Positions 7,635 to 14,144 of a DNA stretch of 18,546 nucleotides are shown piece after piece. The notes under the pieces were generated by a model. That model made no database searches, had not been told where the DNA came from, and was given only the letters and a program-made list of their open reading frames with translations. Origin of the DNA: Comamonadaceae bacterium (GTDB lineage Bacteria; Pseudomonadota; Gammaproteobacteria; Burkholderiales; Burkholderiaceae_C). Within the stretch, counting starts at the first letter, position 1. Every line of letters starts with the position of its first letter. Location of the stretch: assembly GCA_947454695.1 (NCBI GenBank), contig CANGMW010000015.1, positions 1-18,546 of the forward strand. The letters run 5' to 3'. A program made the position numbers and the translations under genes.

Positions 7635-8687
7635 ATGAAAACCACTGACGTGAGCCAACAGTTCGGCCTCGAGTTCATCACCTCGCCCCATTTTTTAGCT
7701 TGGCTGCATGAGCAAGAACTCTCCCTGGCAATCTCGACCTATGAGATTGGCAAGCTGTTCTTGCTGGGTCTTGGTGAAAACGGCGCCATGTCGGTTTTTG
7801 AGCGCACCTTCAACCGCTGCATGGGCATGTGCCCCACGAGCAATGGCTTTTACATGAGCAGCAAACGCCAAATTTGGCGTTTTGAAAATGCACTTCAGCC
7901 TGGTGAGACACAAGACGGCTATGACCGTTTGTATGTGCCGCAAGTGGGCTACACCACGGGCGATTTGGATGTGCATGACATGGCGGTGGACGATCAGGGG
8001 CGCTTGGTGTTTGTCAACACCTTGTTTGGATGCCTGGCCACCTTGAGCGAAACTCACAGCTTTAAGCCGCTGTGGCAACCCCCGTTTTTGACGGGATGGG
8101 CGGCACAAGACCGTTGCCATCTGAATGGCTTGGCCCTGCGCGACGGGCGGCCTGCATTTGCGACGATGGTGGGCAGATCCGATACGCCGGACGGCTGGCG
8201 CCAGCACCGGGTCGAGGGCGGCTTGGTCATGGACGTGCAGAGCAACGACGTGGTGGCTCAAGGCCTGTCGATGCCGCATTCACCCCGCTGGTACCAAGAT
8301 CGGCTTTGGTTGCTCAATTCAGGAACCGGGGAATTTGGCTATGTCGATCTGAAAACCGGACGTTTTGAAGCGGTGACGTTTTGCCCTGGCTACATGCGGG
8401 GCTTGCATTTCCACGGGGATTACGCCTTGATAGGTTTGTCCAAGCCGCGCGATAACCGCACATTCCTCGAGCTGACTTTGAGTGAGCAATTGCGTGCTCG
8501 CCAAGTCAATGCCCGTTGCGGTGTCGAGGTGATTGACCTCCGCTTGGGACGTTCTGTGCATTCGCTTTACTTTGAAGGCCTGGTCAACGAGCTCTACGAC
8601 GTGATAGCGCTGCCCGGTGTTCGGCGCCCCATGGCGCTGGGTTTTGCCAATGAGGACATTGACCGCATGATCAGTATCGAGGCTTAA
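7635..8687 (+). CDS. TIGR03032/DUF4915 family protein of unknown function
   Basis: A 350-residue protein with the conserved blocks I associate with the TIGR03032 (DUF4915) family: FNRCMGMC (59-66), TGDLDVHDMA (108-117), DRCHLNGLAL (159-168), MPHSPRW (213-219), LNSGTGEFG (227-235) and GYMRGL (252-257). Repeated short beta-strand/turn patterns such as HSPRWYQDRLWLLNSGTGEF suggest a beta-propeller-like fold. There is no signal peptide or membrane segment, so it is probably cytoplasmic. Function is unknown; the many invariant His, Asp, Cys and Asn residues suggest an enzyme or binding site. It lies 74 bases after the GT41 gene on the same strand. The gap has a TACAAT (7580-7585) but no matching -35 box and no terminator. 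I infer a role linked to glycosylation or the giant surface protein from position only. The ATG at 7635 has a weak ribosome binding site. Confidence 0.8.
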   Translation: MKTTDVSQQFGLEFITSPHFLAWLHEQELSLAISTYEIGKLFLLGLGENGAMSVFERTFNRCMGMCPTSNGFYMSSKRQIWRFENALQPGETQDGYDRLYVPQVGYTTGDLDVHDMAVDDQGRLVFVNTLFGCLATLSETHSFKPLWQPPFLTGWAAQDRCHLNGLALRDGRPAFATMVGRSDTPDGWRQHRVEGGLVMDVQSNDVVAQGLSMPHSPRWYQDRLWLLNSGTGEFGYVDLKTGRFEAVTFCPGYMRGLHFHGDYALIGLSKPRDNRTFLELTLSEQLRARQVNARCGVEVIDLRLGRSVHSLYFEGLVNELYDVIALPGVRRPMALGFANEDIDRMISIEA

Positions 8688-8717
8688 CGCCCAACGTTTG
8701 GGTGTTCCTGCGGGTGT

Positions 8718-8744
8718 TTGCAGGGTCTGCAGAGCGGCGACAAT
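8718..8744 (+). promoter_or_regulatory. Possible sigma-70 promoter for rsuA
   Basis: TTGCAG (8718-8723) and GACAAT (8739-8744) are separated by 15 bases; shifting the -35 to TTTGCA gives 16. Transcription would start near 8751, almost at the ATG at 8753, giving a leaderless or nearly leaderless mRNA. No Shine-Dalgarno is visible before the ATG, which is consistent with this. Both boxes are imperfect. Confidence 0.3.
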
Positions 8745-8752
8745 AGCACCCC

Positions 8753-9511
8753 ATGCAACTTCAGAACATTCTTTTCTCGCAAGGCTTTGGCACGCGCCGG
8801 GTTTGCGCCGGTCTCATCCAACAAGGCCATGTGAGGGTCTACCTCCCAGACGCCACCGAGCCGGTGGTCTGCAACGATGCGGCCGAAGAGTTCGAAGAAA
8901 ACGGTTTGCGTTTTTCGGTTCAAGGGGTGGACTGGCCTTACCAGGCGTTGGCTTACCTGATGCTCCACAAACCCGCAGGCACCGAGTGTTCGCAAAAGCC
9001 ATCCACCTGGCCGAGCATCTACACCTTGCTGCCGGCGCCCCTGCGCCAGCGGCCGCAAAAAGCGGCGGTGCAGGGCGTGCAGGCCGTGGGGCGACTCGAT
9101 CAGGACACCACTGGCATGCTCTTGCTCACCGATGACGGCAAGTTCATCCATCGCATGAGTTCACCTCGCCACCATGTGCCCAAGGTCTATGAGGTAACGG
9201 TGAAGCACGCGCTGGACGAAGCGCAAGTTCAGAAATTGTTGGCTGGCGTGGTGCTGGATGACGACCCCAAGCCCGTGCGCGCGGCGGCGTGTGAAATGGT
9301 CACGCCCTTGCACCTGCGCCTCACCCTGACCGAAGGCAAGTACCACCAGGTCAAACGCATGGTGGCCGCCGTGGGGAACCGGGTAGAAGGCTTGCACCGC
9401 TCGCAAATCGGGGGCCTGGCCTTGCCCGCCGATCTGGCGCCGGGGCAATGGCGGTGGTTGAGCGCTGCCGATTTGCAGCTGATCAGTGGGGCGGCCAAAG
9501 CTGCGGCCTGA
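8753..9511 (+). CDS. rsuA: 16S rRNA pseudouridine synthase, RsuA family
   Basis: A 252-residue protein with an N-terminal S4-like RNA-binding segment (about 1-55, GFGTRRVCAGLIQQGHV), then the pseudouridine synthase domain with LHKPAG (71-76), the catalytic motif GRLDQDTTGMLLLTDDG (Asp116 as nucleophile), YEVTV and EGKYHQVKRM near the end. Family role: converts a uridine in 16S rRNA to pseudouridine (U516 in E. coli RsuA) during small-subunit assembly in the cytoplasm. It is slightly longer than the ~231-residue E. coli protein, mainly through a longer C-terminus. No RluB/RluF-type tail is seen, but the family is hard to subdivide by eye. It converges with the minus-strand hydrolase gene. The start at 8753 is the only ATG that keeps the whole S4 segment. 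Confidence 0.85.
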   Translation: MQLQNILFSQGFGTRRVCAGLIQQGHVRVYLPDATEPVVCNDAAEEFEENGLRFSVQGVDWPYQALAYLMLHKPAGTECSQKPSTWPSIYTLLPAPLRQRPQKAAVQGVQAVGRLDQDTTGMLLLTDDGKFIHRMSSPRHHVPKVYEVTVKHALDEAQVQKLLAGVVLDDDPKPVRAAACEMVTPLHLRLTLTEGKYHQVKRMVAAVGNRVEGLHRSQIGGLALPADLAPGQWRWLSAADLQLISGAAKAAA

Positions 9512-9536
9512 GTGCCCTCACCAGCCTCGGCACTCA
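9509..9536. terminator. Stem-loop at the 3' end of rsuA, possible terminator
   Basis: TGAGTGCC (9509-9516) and GGCACTCA (9529-9536) pair perfectly over 8 bp around a 12-base loop, and the TGA is the rsuA stop codon itself. There is no T-tract on either side, so it is not a textbook intrinsic terminator. It lies in the 92-base convergent gap between rsuA and the hydrolase gene, where termination or 3'-end stabilisation would be expected. Confidence 0.4.
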
Positions 9537-9560
9537 AGTCGGGGCAGTGCGCGATCCAAA

Positions 9561-9608
9561 CGAAGAGCTCAGCGAAGTTCTCAGCGAGTTTTTAAGCGAA
9601 GTTCTAAG
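9561..9608. repeat. 12-bp tandem repeat, four copies
   Basis: Four head-to-tail 12-mers: CGAAGAGCTCAG, CGAAGTTCTCAG, CGAGTTTTTAAG and CGAAGTTCTAAG. Copies 2 and 4 differ at one base; copies 1 and 3 are more diverged. The last copy overlaps the stop codon of the minus-strand hydrolase gene (9604-9606). Read on the minus strand in the hydrolase frame, the array continues past the stop as NFA-stop-KLAENFAELF, so it may be the remnant of an in-frame repetitive C-terminal tail. Confidence 0.75.
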
Positions 9609-10407
9609 TCATATCGGCCAAGAACTGCACCAGCAAGTCGTTGGTGCGTTCAGTCTGCTCACGGTGGGGCGAGTGCCCGCAAGCGGCCAGGGCTTGGCGC
9701 TGTATCAAGTTGTCGGACAGCGCCATCTGGTCGATTTGTGCCATCGTGCCGTAGGGGTCATCCAAGCCTTGAATCGCCAACACGGGCGCAGTGATGCGCC
9801 GGCAGTCGGGCCGGATATCAAAGTGCCGAAAGCCTTCGCTCAACCACACCTCGTTCCATTGCCAGAAGGCGCAGTCCACGTCGGCGTGGTAGCGTGCTAG
9901 CCGTTGGCGCAGATCGCCTTGCTCAAAAGCCACACGCGCTTGGGCGATGGCTTGCAGGGAGATGGCTTCGACCATGACATGGGGCGCCATCACGATGCAA
10001 GCGGTGACGGGATACCGGCTGGCATACAGCAAGGCGATGCTGGCGCCGTCCGAGTGACCGAGCAACACGGGTTGGTCGATGTGGAGTTCTTCCAGCAAGG
10101 CCGGCAGCATCACCCAAGCCTCTTGGTGCATGTAGTCCGGCAGCAAACGCCCACAGCGTTGGCCCAGTTGCTCGCCGGGTTCACCCCGGACATCGGGCAC
10201 ACTGTCGGACTGGCCGTAGCCGCGACGCGAATAAACCCAACCGGCGCGGCCGCTGGCTGCACATACCTGGTCTGGCCAGTCGCGCCACATCGCTACCGAG
10301 CCCAAACCCTCATGCAAAAACACAAGGGGAGCTTTCTGGCTGGCGAGGGCAGGAATGTGACGGACTTCCAGGCCCACGCCCTGTACGTTGATCGTGCGCA
10401 AACTCAT
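9604..10407 (-). CDS. Alpha/beta-fold hydrolase
   Basis: A 267-residue protein of the alpha/beta hydrolase superfamily. Visible features are the oxyanion-hole strand LVFLHEGLGS (28-37), YSRRGYGQSD (59-68), the nucleophile elbow LLGHSDGAS (Ser119), an acidic residue in AIQGLDDPYG (Asp216 or Asp217) and the catalytic His in CGHSPHRE (His245). The Ser-Asp-His triad is therefore complete. There is no signal peptide, so it is probably cytoplasmic. The family covers esterases, haloperoxidase-like proteins and ring-cleavage-product hydrolases; the substrate cannot be assigned. The gene is divergent from the YncE-like gene and convergent with rsuA, so it is probably transcribed alone. The ATG (CAT at 10405-10407) is the first start that precedes the beta-strand core. 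Confidence 0.85.
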   Translation of the reverse strand: MSLRTINVQGVGLEVRHIPALASQKAPLVFLHEGLGSVAMWRDWPDQVCAASGRAGWVYSRRGYGQSDSVPDVRGEPGEQLGQRCGRLLPDYMHQEAWVMLPALLEELHIDQPVLLGHSDGASIALLYASRYPVTACIVMAPHVMVEAISLQAIAQARVAFEQGDLRQRLARYHADVDCAFWQWNEVWLSEGFRHFDIRPDCRRITAPVLAIQGLDDPYGTMAQIDQMALSDNLIQRQALAACGHSPHREQTERTNDLLVQFLADMT

Positions 10408-10413
10408 GACACC

Positions 10414-10441
10414 ATGTTACTTGACGGGGCATTTAAGCCAA
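10414..10441 (-). promoter_or_regulatory. Possible promoter for the hydrolase gene in the divergent gap
   Basis: On the minus strand, TTGGCT (10441-10436) and TAACAT (10419-10414) are separated by 16 bases, placing a start close to the ATG at 10407 (very short leader). The 81-base gap (10408-10488) must also drive the YncE-like gene; on the plus strand only a TACACT (10452-10457) without a good -35 box is visible. Confidence 0.25.
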
Positions 10442-10488
10442 GGCTGGCCGGTACACTAGCGGGTCTGACCTGATAAAAGCGAACGATT

Positions 10489-11478
10489 GTGAAATTTTTG
10501 TCCCGTGCCTTATTGGCCGTCTTGCCCTTTTTCTTCCTGAGCGTCCATGCGCAAGCGCCCGGCAAATCGGCGATGCCCATCTTTGTCATGAACTCGCTGG
10601 AAGCCAGTGTCAGTGTGATTGATCCCTTGACTTGGACGGAGACGCAGCGCATTCCCACGGGCAAGGAGCCACACCATCTGTACCTGACGCCCGATGAGAA
10701 GTCGCTCATCATCGCCAATGCCTTGGGTGATTCCTTGCTGTTCATTGATCCGCGAACTGCCCAGGTTCAACGCACGGTGCGTGGTATTTTGGACCCCTAT
10801 CAGTTGCGTTTTTCGCCGGACATGAAGTGGTTTGTCACCGCAGCCAATCGCTTGAACCATGTGGATATTTACCAATGGGACGGCAGCAACCTGCATTTGG
10901 CCAAACGCATTCACACAGGCAAGACGCCCAGTCATATCTGGATCAATAGCAAGAGCTCGGTGATCTATGCCACCATGCAAGACAGTGATGAACTCGTGGC
11001 CATCGACCTGCTCAAGCAAGAGTTGATGTGGCGCCAAGCCACCGGATCGCTCCCCGCCGATGTATTTGGCACGCCCGACGATCACTATGTGCTGGTGGGC
11101 TTGACCGGCGGCTCCGGTGTGGAGGTGTATGACGTCAGTGGCGCCCGCCCCGTGAAAACTCAAACCATTCCCACCGGCAAGGGGGCACATGCTTTTCGCG
11201 CCGCCGGTGACCAGCGTCATGTGTTCGTGAGTAACCGCGTGGCCAACACCATCAGCAAGATCGATTTCCAAACCATGACGGTCGTGGACAACTACCCGGC
11301 TCCCAGCGGGCCGGATTGCATGGACGTGATGTCCGATGGCCACACCCTGTTGGTCGCGTCGCGTTGGGCAGGCAAACTCAGCGTCATCGACACCAGCACC
11401 CGCAAGGTGGTGCGACAGGTGCGCGTGGGCAAGTCCCCGCACGGCGTGTGGACACTGGACCATGCGCCACGCCAATAA
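10489..11478 (+). CDS. Exported YncE-like beta-propeller protein (YVTN repeats)
   Basis: A 329-residue protein with a clear signal peptide: MKFLSR, the hydrophobic core ALLAVLPFFFLSV and a cleavage site near HAQA (21-23). The mature part has repeated blade motifs of the 40-residue YVTN family, such as NSLEASVSVIDPLTWTE, LIIANALGDSLLFIDPRT, VFVSNRVANTISKIDFQT and LLVASRWAGKLSVIDTST, with IPTGKxPHH, IHTGKTPSH, IPTGKGAHA and VRVGKSPHG links. Such proteins are periplasmic seven-bladed propellers related to YncE and the cytochrome d1 propeller, with no defined reaction here; no CxxCH haem motif is present. The start is GTG at 10489, chosen because it opens directly onto the signal peptide. The 3' end overlaps the deacetylase gene by 17 bases, which suggests translational coupling and a related job in the cell envelope. 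Confidence 0.85.
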   Translation: MKFLSRALLAVLPFFFLSVHAQAPGKSAMPIFVMNSLEASVSVIDPLTWTETQRIPTGKEPHHLYLTPDEKSLIIANALGDSLLFIDPRTAQVQRTVRGILDPYQLRFSPDMKWFVTAANRLNHVDIYQWDGSNLHLAKRIHTGKTPSHIWINSKSSVIYATMQDSDELVAIDLLKQELMWRQATGSLPADVFGTPDDHYVLVGLTGGSGVEVYDVSGARPVKTQTIPTGKGAHAFRAAGDQRHVFVSNRVANTISKIDFQTMTVVDNYPAPSGPDCMDVMSDGHTLLVASRWAGKLSVIDTSTRKVVRQVRVGKSPHGVWTLDHAPRQ

Positions 11479-12292
11479 AGTGTCGGCCAGGCGGCGCTTT
11501 GCGCTGGCCTGTTTGAGCGGCCTGGTTCTGGCAAACGCCAGCCTTGGCCAAGCCACCGCCGCTTCTGCGGCCTGCGACAAGCCCCTGTACCTGACGCTGG
11601 ACACCGGTCACATGGCGGTGGCGCCCTGGATGGCGCAGGTCTTGCAGCGCCAGCAGGTCAAGGTCACTTTTTTTGCGGCACATGAACCTACCCGGGAAGG
11701 CGACGGCAGTTTGGGCCAGCACTGGGCCAGCTGGTGGGCAGAGCGGGGCCGCGAGGGGCACGAGTTTGCCTCGCACACCCTGGACCATGTCTACTGGCGC
11801 GCCGATGTGCCCGGGTCTGAGCCGCGTTTTGAAGTGCGACCTTCCGCTGGCCCCAACAGCGGACAGACTTCGCGCATGAGTGAAGCCCAGTATTGCGATC
11901 AAATCCGTGCGGCAGACCAGCGTTTGGCGCAACTCACCGGCAAGCCCAGCCTGCCAATGTTTCGTGCGCCGGGTGGCAAGACCTCGCCGGCGCTGCTGGC
12001 GGCTGCCCAGCGCTGCGGCTACCGCCATGTGGCTTGGGCACCTGCCGGTTTTTTGGGAGATGAGTTGCCCAGCGACAAATTCAGCAATCAGTTTTTACGG
12101 GACAAAGCCTTGCGCGACATCCGCTCGGGCGATATTCTGATGGCGCACTTGGGCATCTGGTCGCGCAAAGAGGTCTGGGCTACCGGTGTGCTTGAGCCGC
12201 TGATCGTGGGGCTCAAGGCCAAAGGCTTTTGTTTCCGAACCCTGCGCGATCATCCTGACTATGCGGCCTGGGTGGCCGACCATCCCCACTGA
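11462..12292 (+). CDS. Exported polysaccharide deacetylase-like protein (NodB homology)
   Basis: A 276-residue protein from ATG 11462; the open frame extends upstream, but the residues there have no signal-peptide character. The N-terminus has Arg-rich RRR and a hydrophobic stretch (about 13-29) ending in ATAASAA, a signal peptide. NodB-type motifs follow: YLTLDTG (43-49), SHTLDH (104-109, metal-binding His105 and His109), FRAPGGK (167-173) and ILMAHLG (225-231, His229). The catalytic-base Asp47 is kept, but the second Asp of the usual TFDDG motif is Thr48. Family role: metal-dependent removal of N- or O-acetyl groups from polysaccharides or peptidoglycan; with the second Asp replaced, the activity or metal may differ. 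The 17-base overlap with the propeller gene and the 13-base gap to the desaturase gene place it mid-operon. Confidence 0.82.
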   Translation: MRHANKVSARRRFALACLSGLVLANASLGQATAASAACDKPLYLTLDTGHMAVAPWMAQVLQRQQVKVTFFAAHEPTREGDGSLGQHWASWWAERGREGHEFASHTLDHVYWRADVPGSEPRFEVRPSAGPNSGQTSRMSEAQYCDQIRAADQRLAQLTGKPSLPMFRAPGGKTSPALLAAAQRCGYRHVAWAPAGFLGDELPSDKFSNQFLRDKALRDIRSGDILMAHLGIWSRKEVWATGVLEPLIVGLKAKGFCFRTLRDHPDYAAWVADHPH

Positions 12293-12305
12293 GCCCCAAG
12301 GACCC

Positions 12306-13262
12306 ATGGACACCTTAAGCAACGCATTTGCAAGTCTTCAGCAGTGGCTGTTTGAGTCACTGGTGCAGCCGCTCGCGTTCGGGCTGGGGCTGGGCAACTT
12401 GCTGGAAGACGCATTTGATGCCACCGGCTGGTTGCTGGTGGGCCTGTTGCAATTGCTCGTCTTGCTGCTGGTGATTGCCCCCTTGCAACGCTGGCGGCCG
12501 GTAGAGCCGGTTACCGATGTGCGCACCGTTCGCACCGACATGCTCTACACCGTGATCCACCGTCTGGGCCTGTTCCGGCTGGTCTTGTTTTTCACCCTGA
12601 GCCCTTTACTAGATGATGTGCTGGGCCAGCTGCGCGTGCTGGGCTTGCCCACCTTTCATTTGGATGACCTGTGGCCCGGTGTGACCGATCTGGCCTGGGT
12701 GAGTCTGCTCCTGTACCTGCTGCTGTTTGATTTTCTGGATTACTGGATCCACCGGGCCCAACACCAGTGGGACTGGTGGTGGCGCTTGCATGCCTTGCAC
12801 CATGCCCAGCGGCAGATGACGATGTGGAGCGACAACCGCAACCATCTGCTGGACGATCTGATCCGCGATGTGCTGGTGGTGGTGTTCGCCCAGTTGGTGG
12901 GGGTGGCCCCCTCGCAGTTCGTGGCCATCGTGGCCTTCACCCAACTCAGCGAGAGTTTGCAGCATGCCAATTTGCGCGTGTGGTTTGGCGCCTGGGGTGA
13001 GCGTCTGTGGATCAGCCCGCGCTTTCACCGCTTGCACCACAGCATTGGCTTAGGCCACGAATCCAAAGGGCGGGGCACTTTGGGTGGGGCTAATTTTGGC
13101 GTGCTGCTGCCCTGGTGGGACATGCTCTTTGGCACGGCCAATTTTGAAAAACGGTTTGACCCCACGGGGGTGCGCGATCAGGTGGAACAAGGTCGCGACT
13201 ACGGCCAGGGTTTTTGGGCTCAGCAATGGCTGGGTCTGAAGCGTCTGGTCGGACGCGCCTGA
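12306..13262 (+). CDS. Sterol desaturase / fatty acid hydroxylase family membrane protein
   Basis: A 318-residue protein from ATG 12306, with AAGGA (12298-12302) close upstream; an earlier in-frame start would lie inside the deacetylase gene. Hydrophobic segments lie near residues 42-60, 88-105, 128-146 and 188-210. Histidine clusters typical of the di-iron superfamily are present: HRAQH (149-153), HALHH (162-166) and HRLHH (241-245), with additional His180 and His220. Family members are integral inner-membrane enzymes that use O2 and a di-iron site to hydroxylate or desaturate lipids. The substrate is unknown; bacterial members act on fatty acids, hopanoid-like lipids or carotenoids, and classical sterols are unlikely here. 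It is the third gene in the run and precedes another membrane protein. Confidence 0.87.
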   Translation: MDTLSNAFASLQQWLFESLVQPLAFGLGLGNLLEDAFDATGWLLVGLLQLLVLLLVIAPLQRWRPVEPVTDVRTVRTDMLYTVIHRLGLFRLVLFFTLSPLLDDVLGQLRVLGLPTFHLDDLWPGVTDLAWVSLLLYLLLFDFLDYWIHRAQHQWDWWWRLHALHHAQRQMTMWSDNRNHLLDDLIRDVLVVVFAQLVGVAPSQFVAIVAFTQLSESLQHANLRVWFGAWGERLWISPRFHRLHHSIGLGHESKGRGTLGGANFGVLLPWWDMLFGTANFEKRFDPTGVRDQVEQGRDYGQGFWAQQWLGLKRLVGRA

Positions 13263-13286
13263 GCCTGGCGCCAAAGGGACCACACC

Positions 13287-14132
13287 ATGAACCTGTTTTT
13301 TGATTCTCTGTGGCGGGCCTTGGCCTATTGCCTCATGCCCCGGGTGATCGTGTTGTCCCTCGTGCCCCTGTTCATCATGACCGGCATGACCCTGCTGAGC
13401 GCTTATGTCTTTTGGGACACCGCCATGGATGCCACGAGCAGCTGGCTGATTCAGTTTTCATTGCTGGAGAGTTTGTCGAAATTACTCATCAGCGTGGGAC
13501 TGGGGCACCTCAAATCATTCCTGATTCCCATGGTGGTGCTGATGGTCGCCTTGCCCTGTATCGTGGCGCTGACGCTCATGGCCGTGTCTTGGATCATGAC
13601 GCCGATGGTGGTGGGCGTGGTGGCCCGACGTCGTTTTGCTGACCTGGCGCGCCTTCATGGCGGTACCTGGTGGCGCGGCGTGCTGTTTGGATTGAGCGTG
13701 AGCGTCATGGCAGTGCTGGCCATGCTCGCGTCCTTGCCCTTGTGGCTGATTCCGCCGCTGGCGATGGTGCTGCCACCGATCATCTGGGGCTGGCTGATAT
13801 ACCAAGTGATGGGCTATGACGTCCTGAGTGTTCACGCCAGCCATGCTGAGCGGGCGGAGATTTTTCGCCGTTACCGAGGCTGGCTCCTGCTCATTGGTGT
13901 GATGGCCGGCTACATGGGTTCCGCGCCGGGCATGCTGTGGGCCCTGGGCGGTATGGCGGTAGTGTTTGCACCCGTGTTGGTGCCGCTGGCCATCTGGATT
14001 TATGTGTTTGTATTTGCTTTTTCGGCGCTGTGGTTTGCGCACTTTTGCTTGGCGGCCTTGGCCCAACTACGCAGCGAGCCGATGGATGCGTCACCCGCCC
14101 CGCCGGCCAGCACTTTGTTGAATTCAAATTGA
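13287..14132 (+). CDS. EI24-domain membrane protein
   Basis: A 281-residue, very hydrophobic protein with about six membrane segments (near 18-40, 78-110, 127-145, 148-165, 194-215 and 220-252) and a short polar tail rich in Pro, Ala and Ser. The overall pattern, including the GYDVLSVHASHAERAEIF loop between the last two pairs of helices, matches the EI24/CysZ-like family in Burkholderiales. The function in these bacteria is not established; CysZ itself is a sulfate permease, but that role should not be carried over. AAAGGGA (13273-13279) lies 7 bases before ATG. The gene starts 24 bases after the desaturase gene and ends 12 bases before the molybdopterin-domain gene. Confidence 0.75.
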   Translation: MNLFFDSLWRALAYCLMPRVIVLSLVPLFIMTGMTLLSAYVFWDTAMDATSSWLIQFSLLESLSKLLISVGLGHLKSFLIPMVVLMVALPCIVALTLMAVSWIMTPMVVGVVARRRFADLARLHGGTWWRGVLFGLSVSVMAVLAMLASLPLWLIPPLAMVLPPIIWGWLIYQVMGYDVLSVHASHAERAEIFRRYRGWLLLIGVMAGYMGSAPGMLWALGGMAVVFAPVLVPLAIWIYVFVFAFSALWFAHFCLAALAQLRSEPMDASPAPPASTLLNSN

Positions 14133-14144
14133 ATTGAGACGTGT

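Noticed and set aside
8690..8735. Short inverted repeats (CCCAA-CGT-TTGGG; CCTGC...GCAGG) between the TIGR03032 and rsuA genes
   Set aside because: Stems of only 5 bp and no T-tract; too weak to call a terminator.
9448..10473. Plus-strand open frames 9448-9900 and 9904-10473
   Set aside because: Both are antisense to the alpha/beta hydrolase with its complete Ser-Asp-His triad. The LSEVLSEFLSEVLS stretch in the first is a product of the 12-bp DNA repeat.
11336..11461. Upstream extension of the deacetylase frame to an ATG at 11336
   Set aside because: The extra 42 residues overlap the propeller gene, lack signal-peptide character and would bury the real signal peptide that begins at 11462.
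10510..11604. 364-codon minus-strand open frame opposite the YncE-like gene
   Set aside because: The plus strand has a signal peptide, propeller repeats and coupling to the next gene; the minus frame has none of these.
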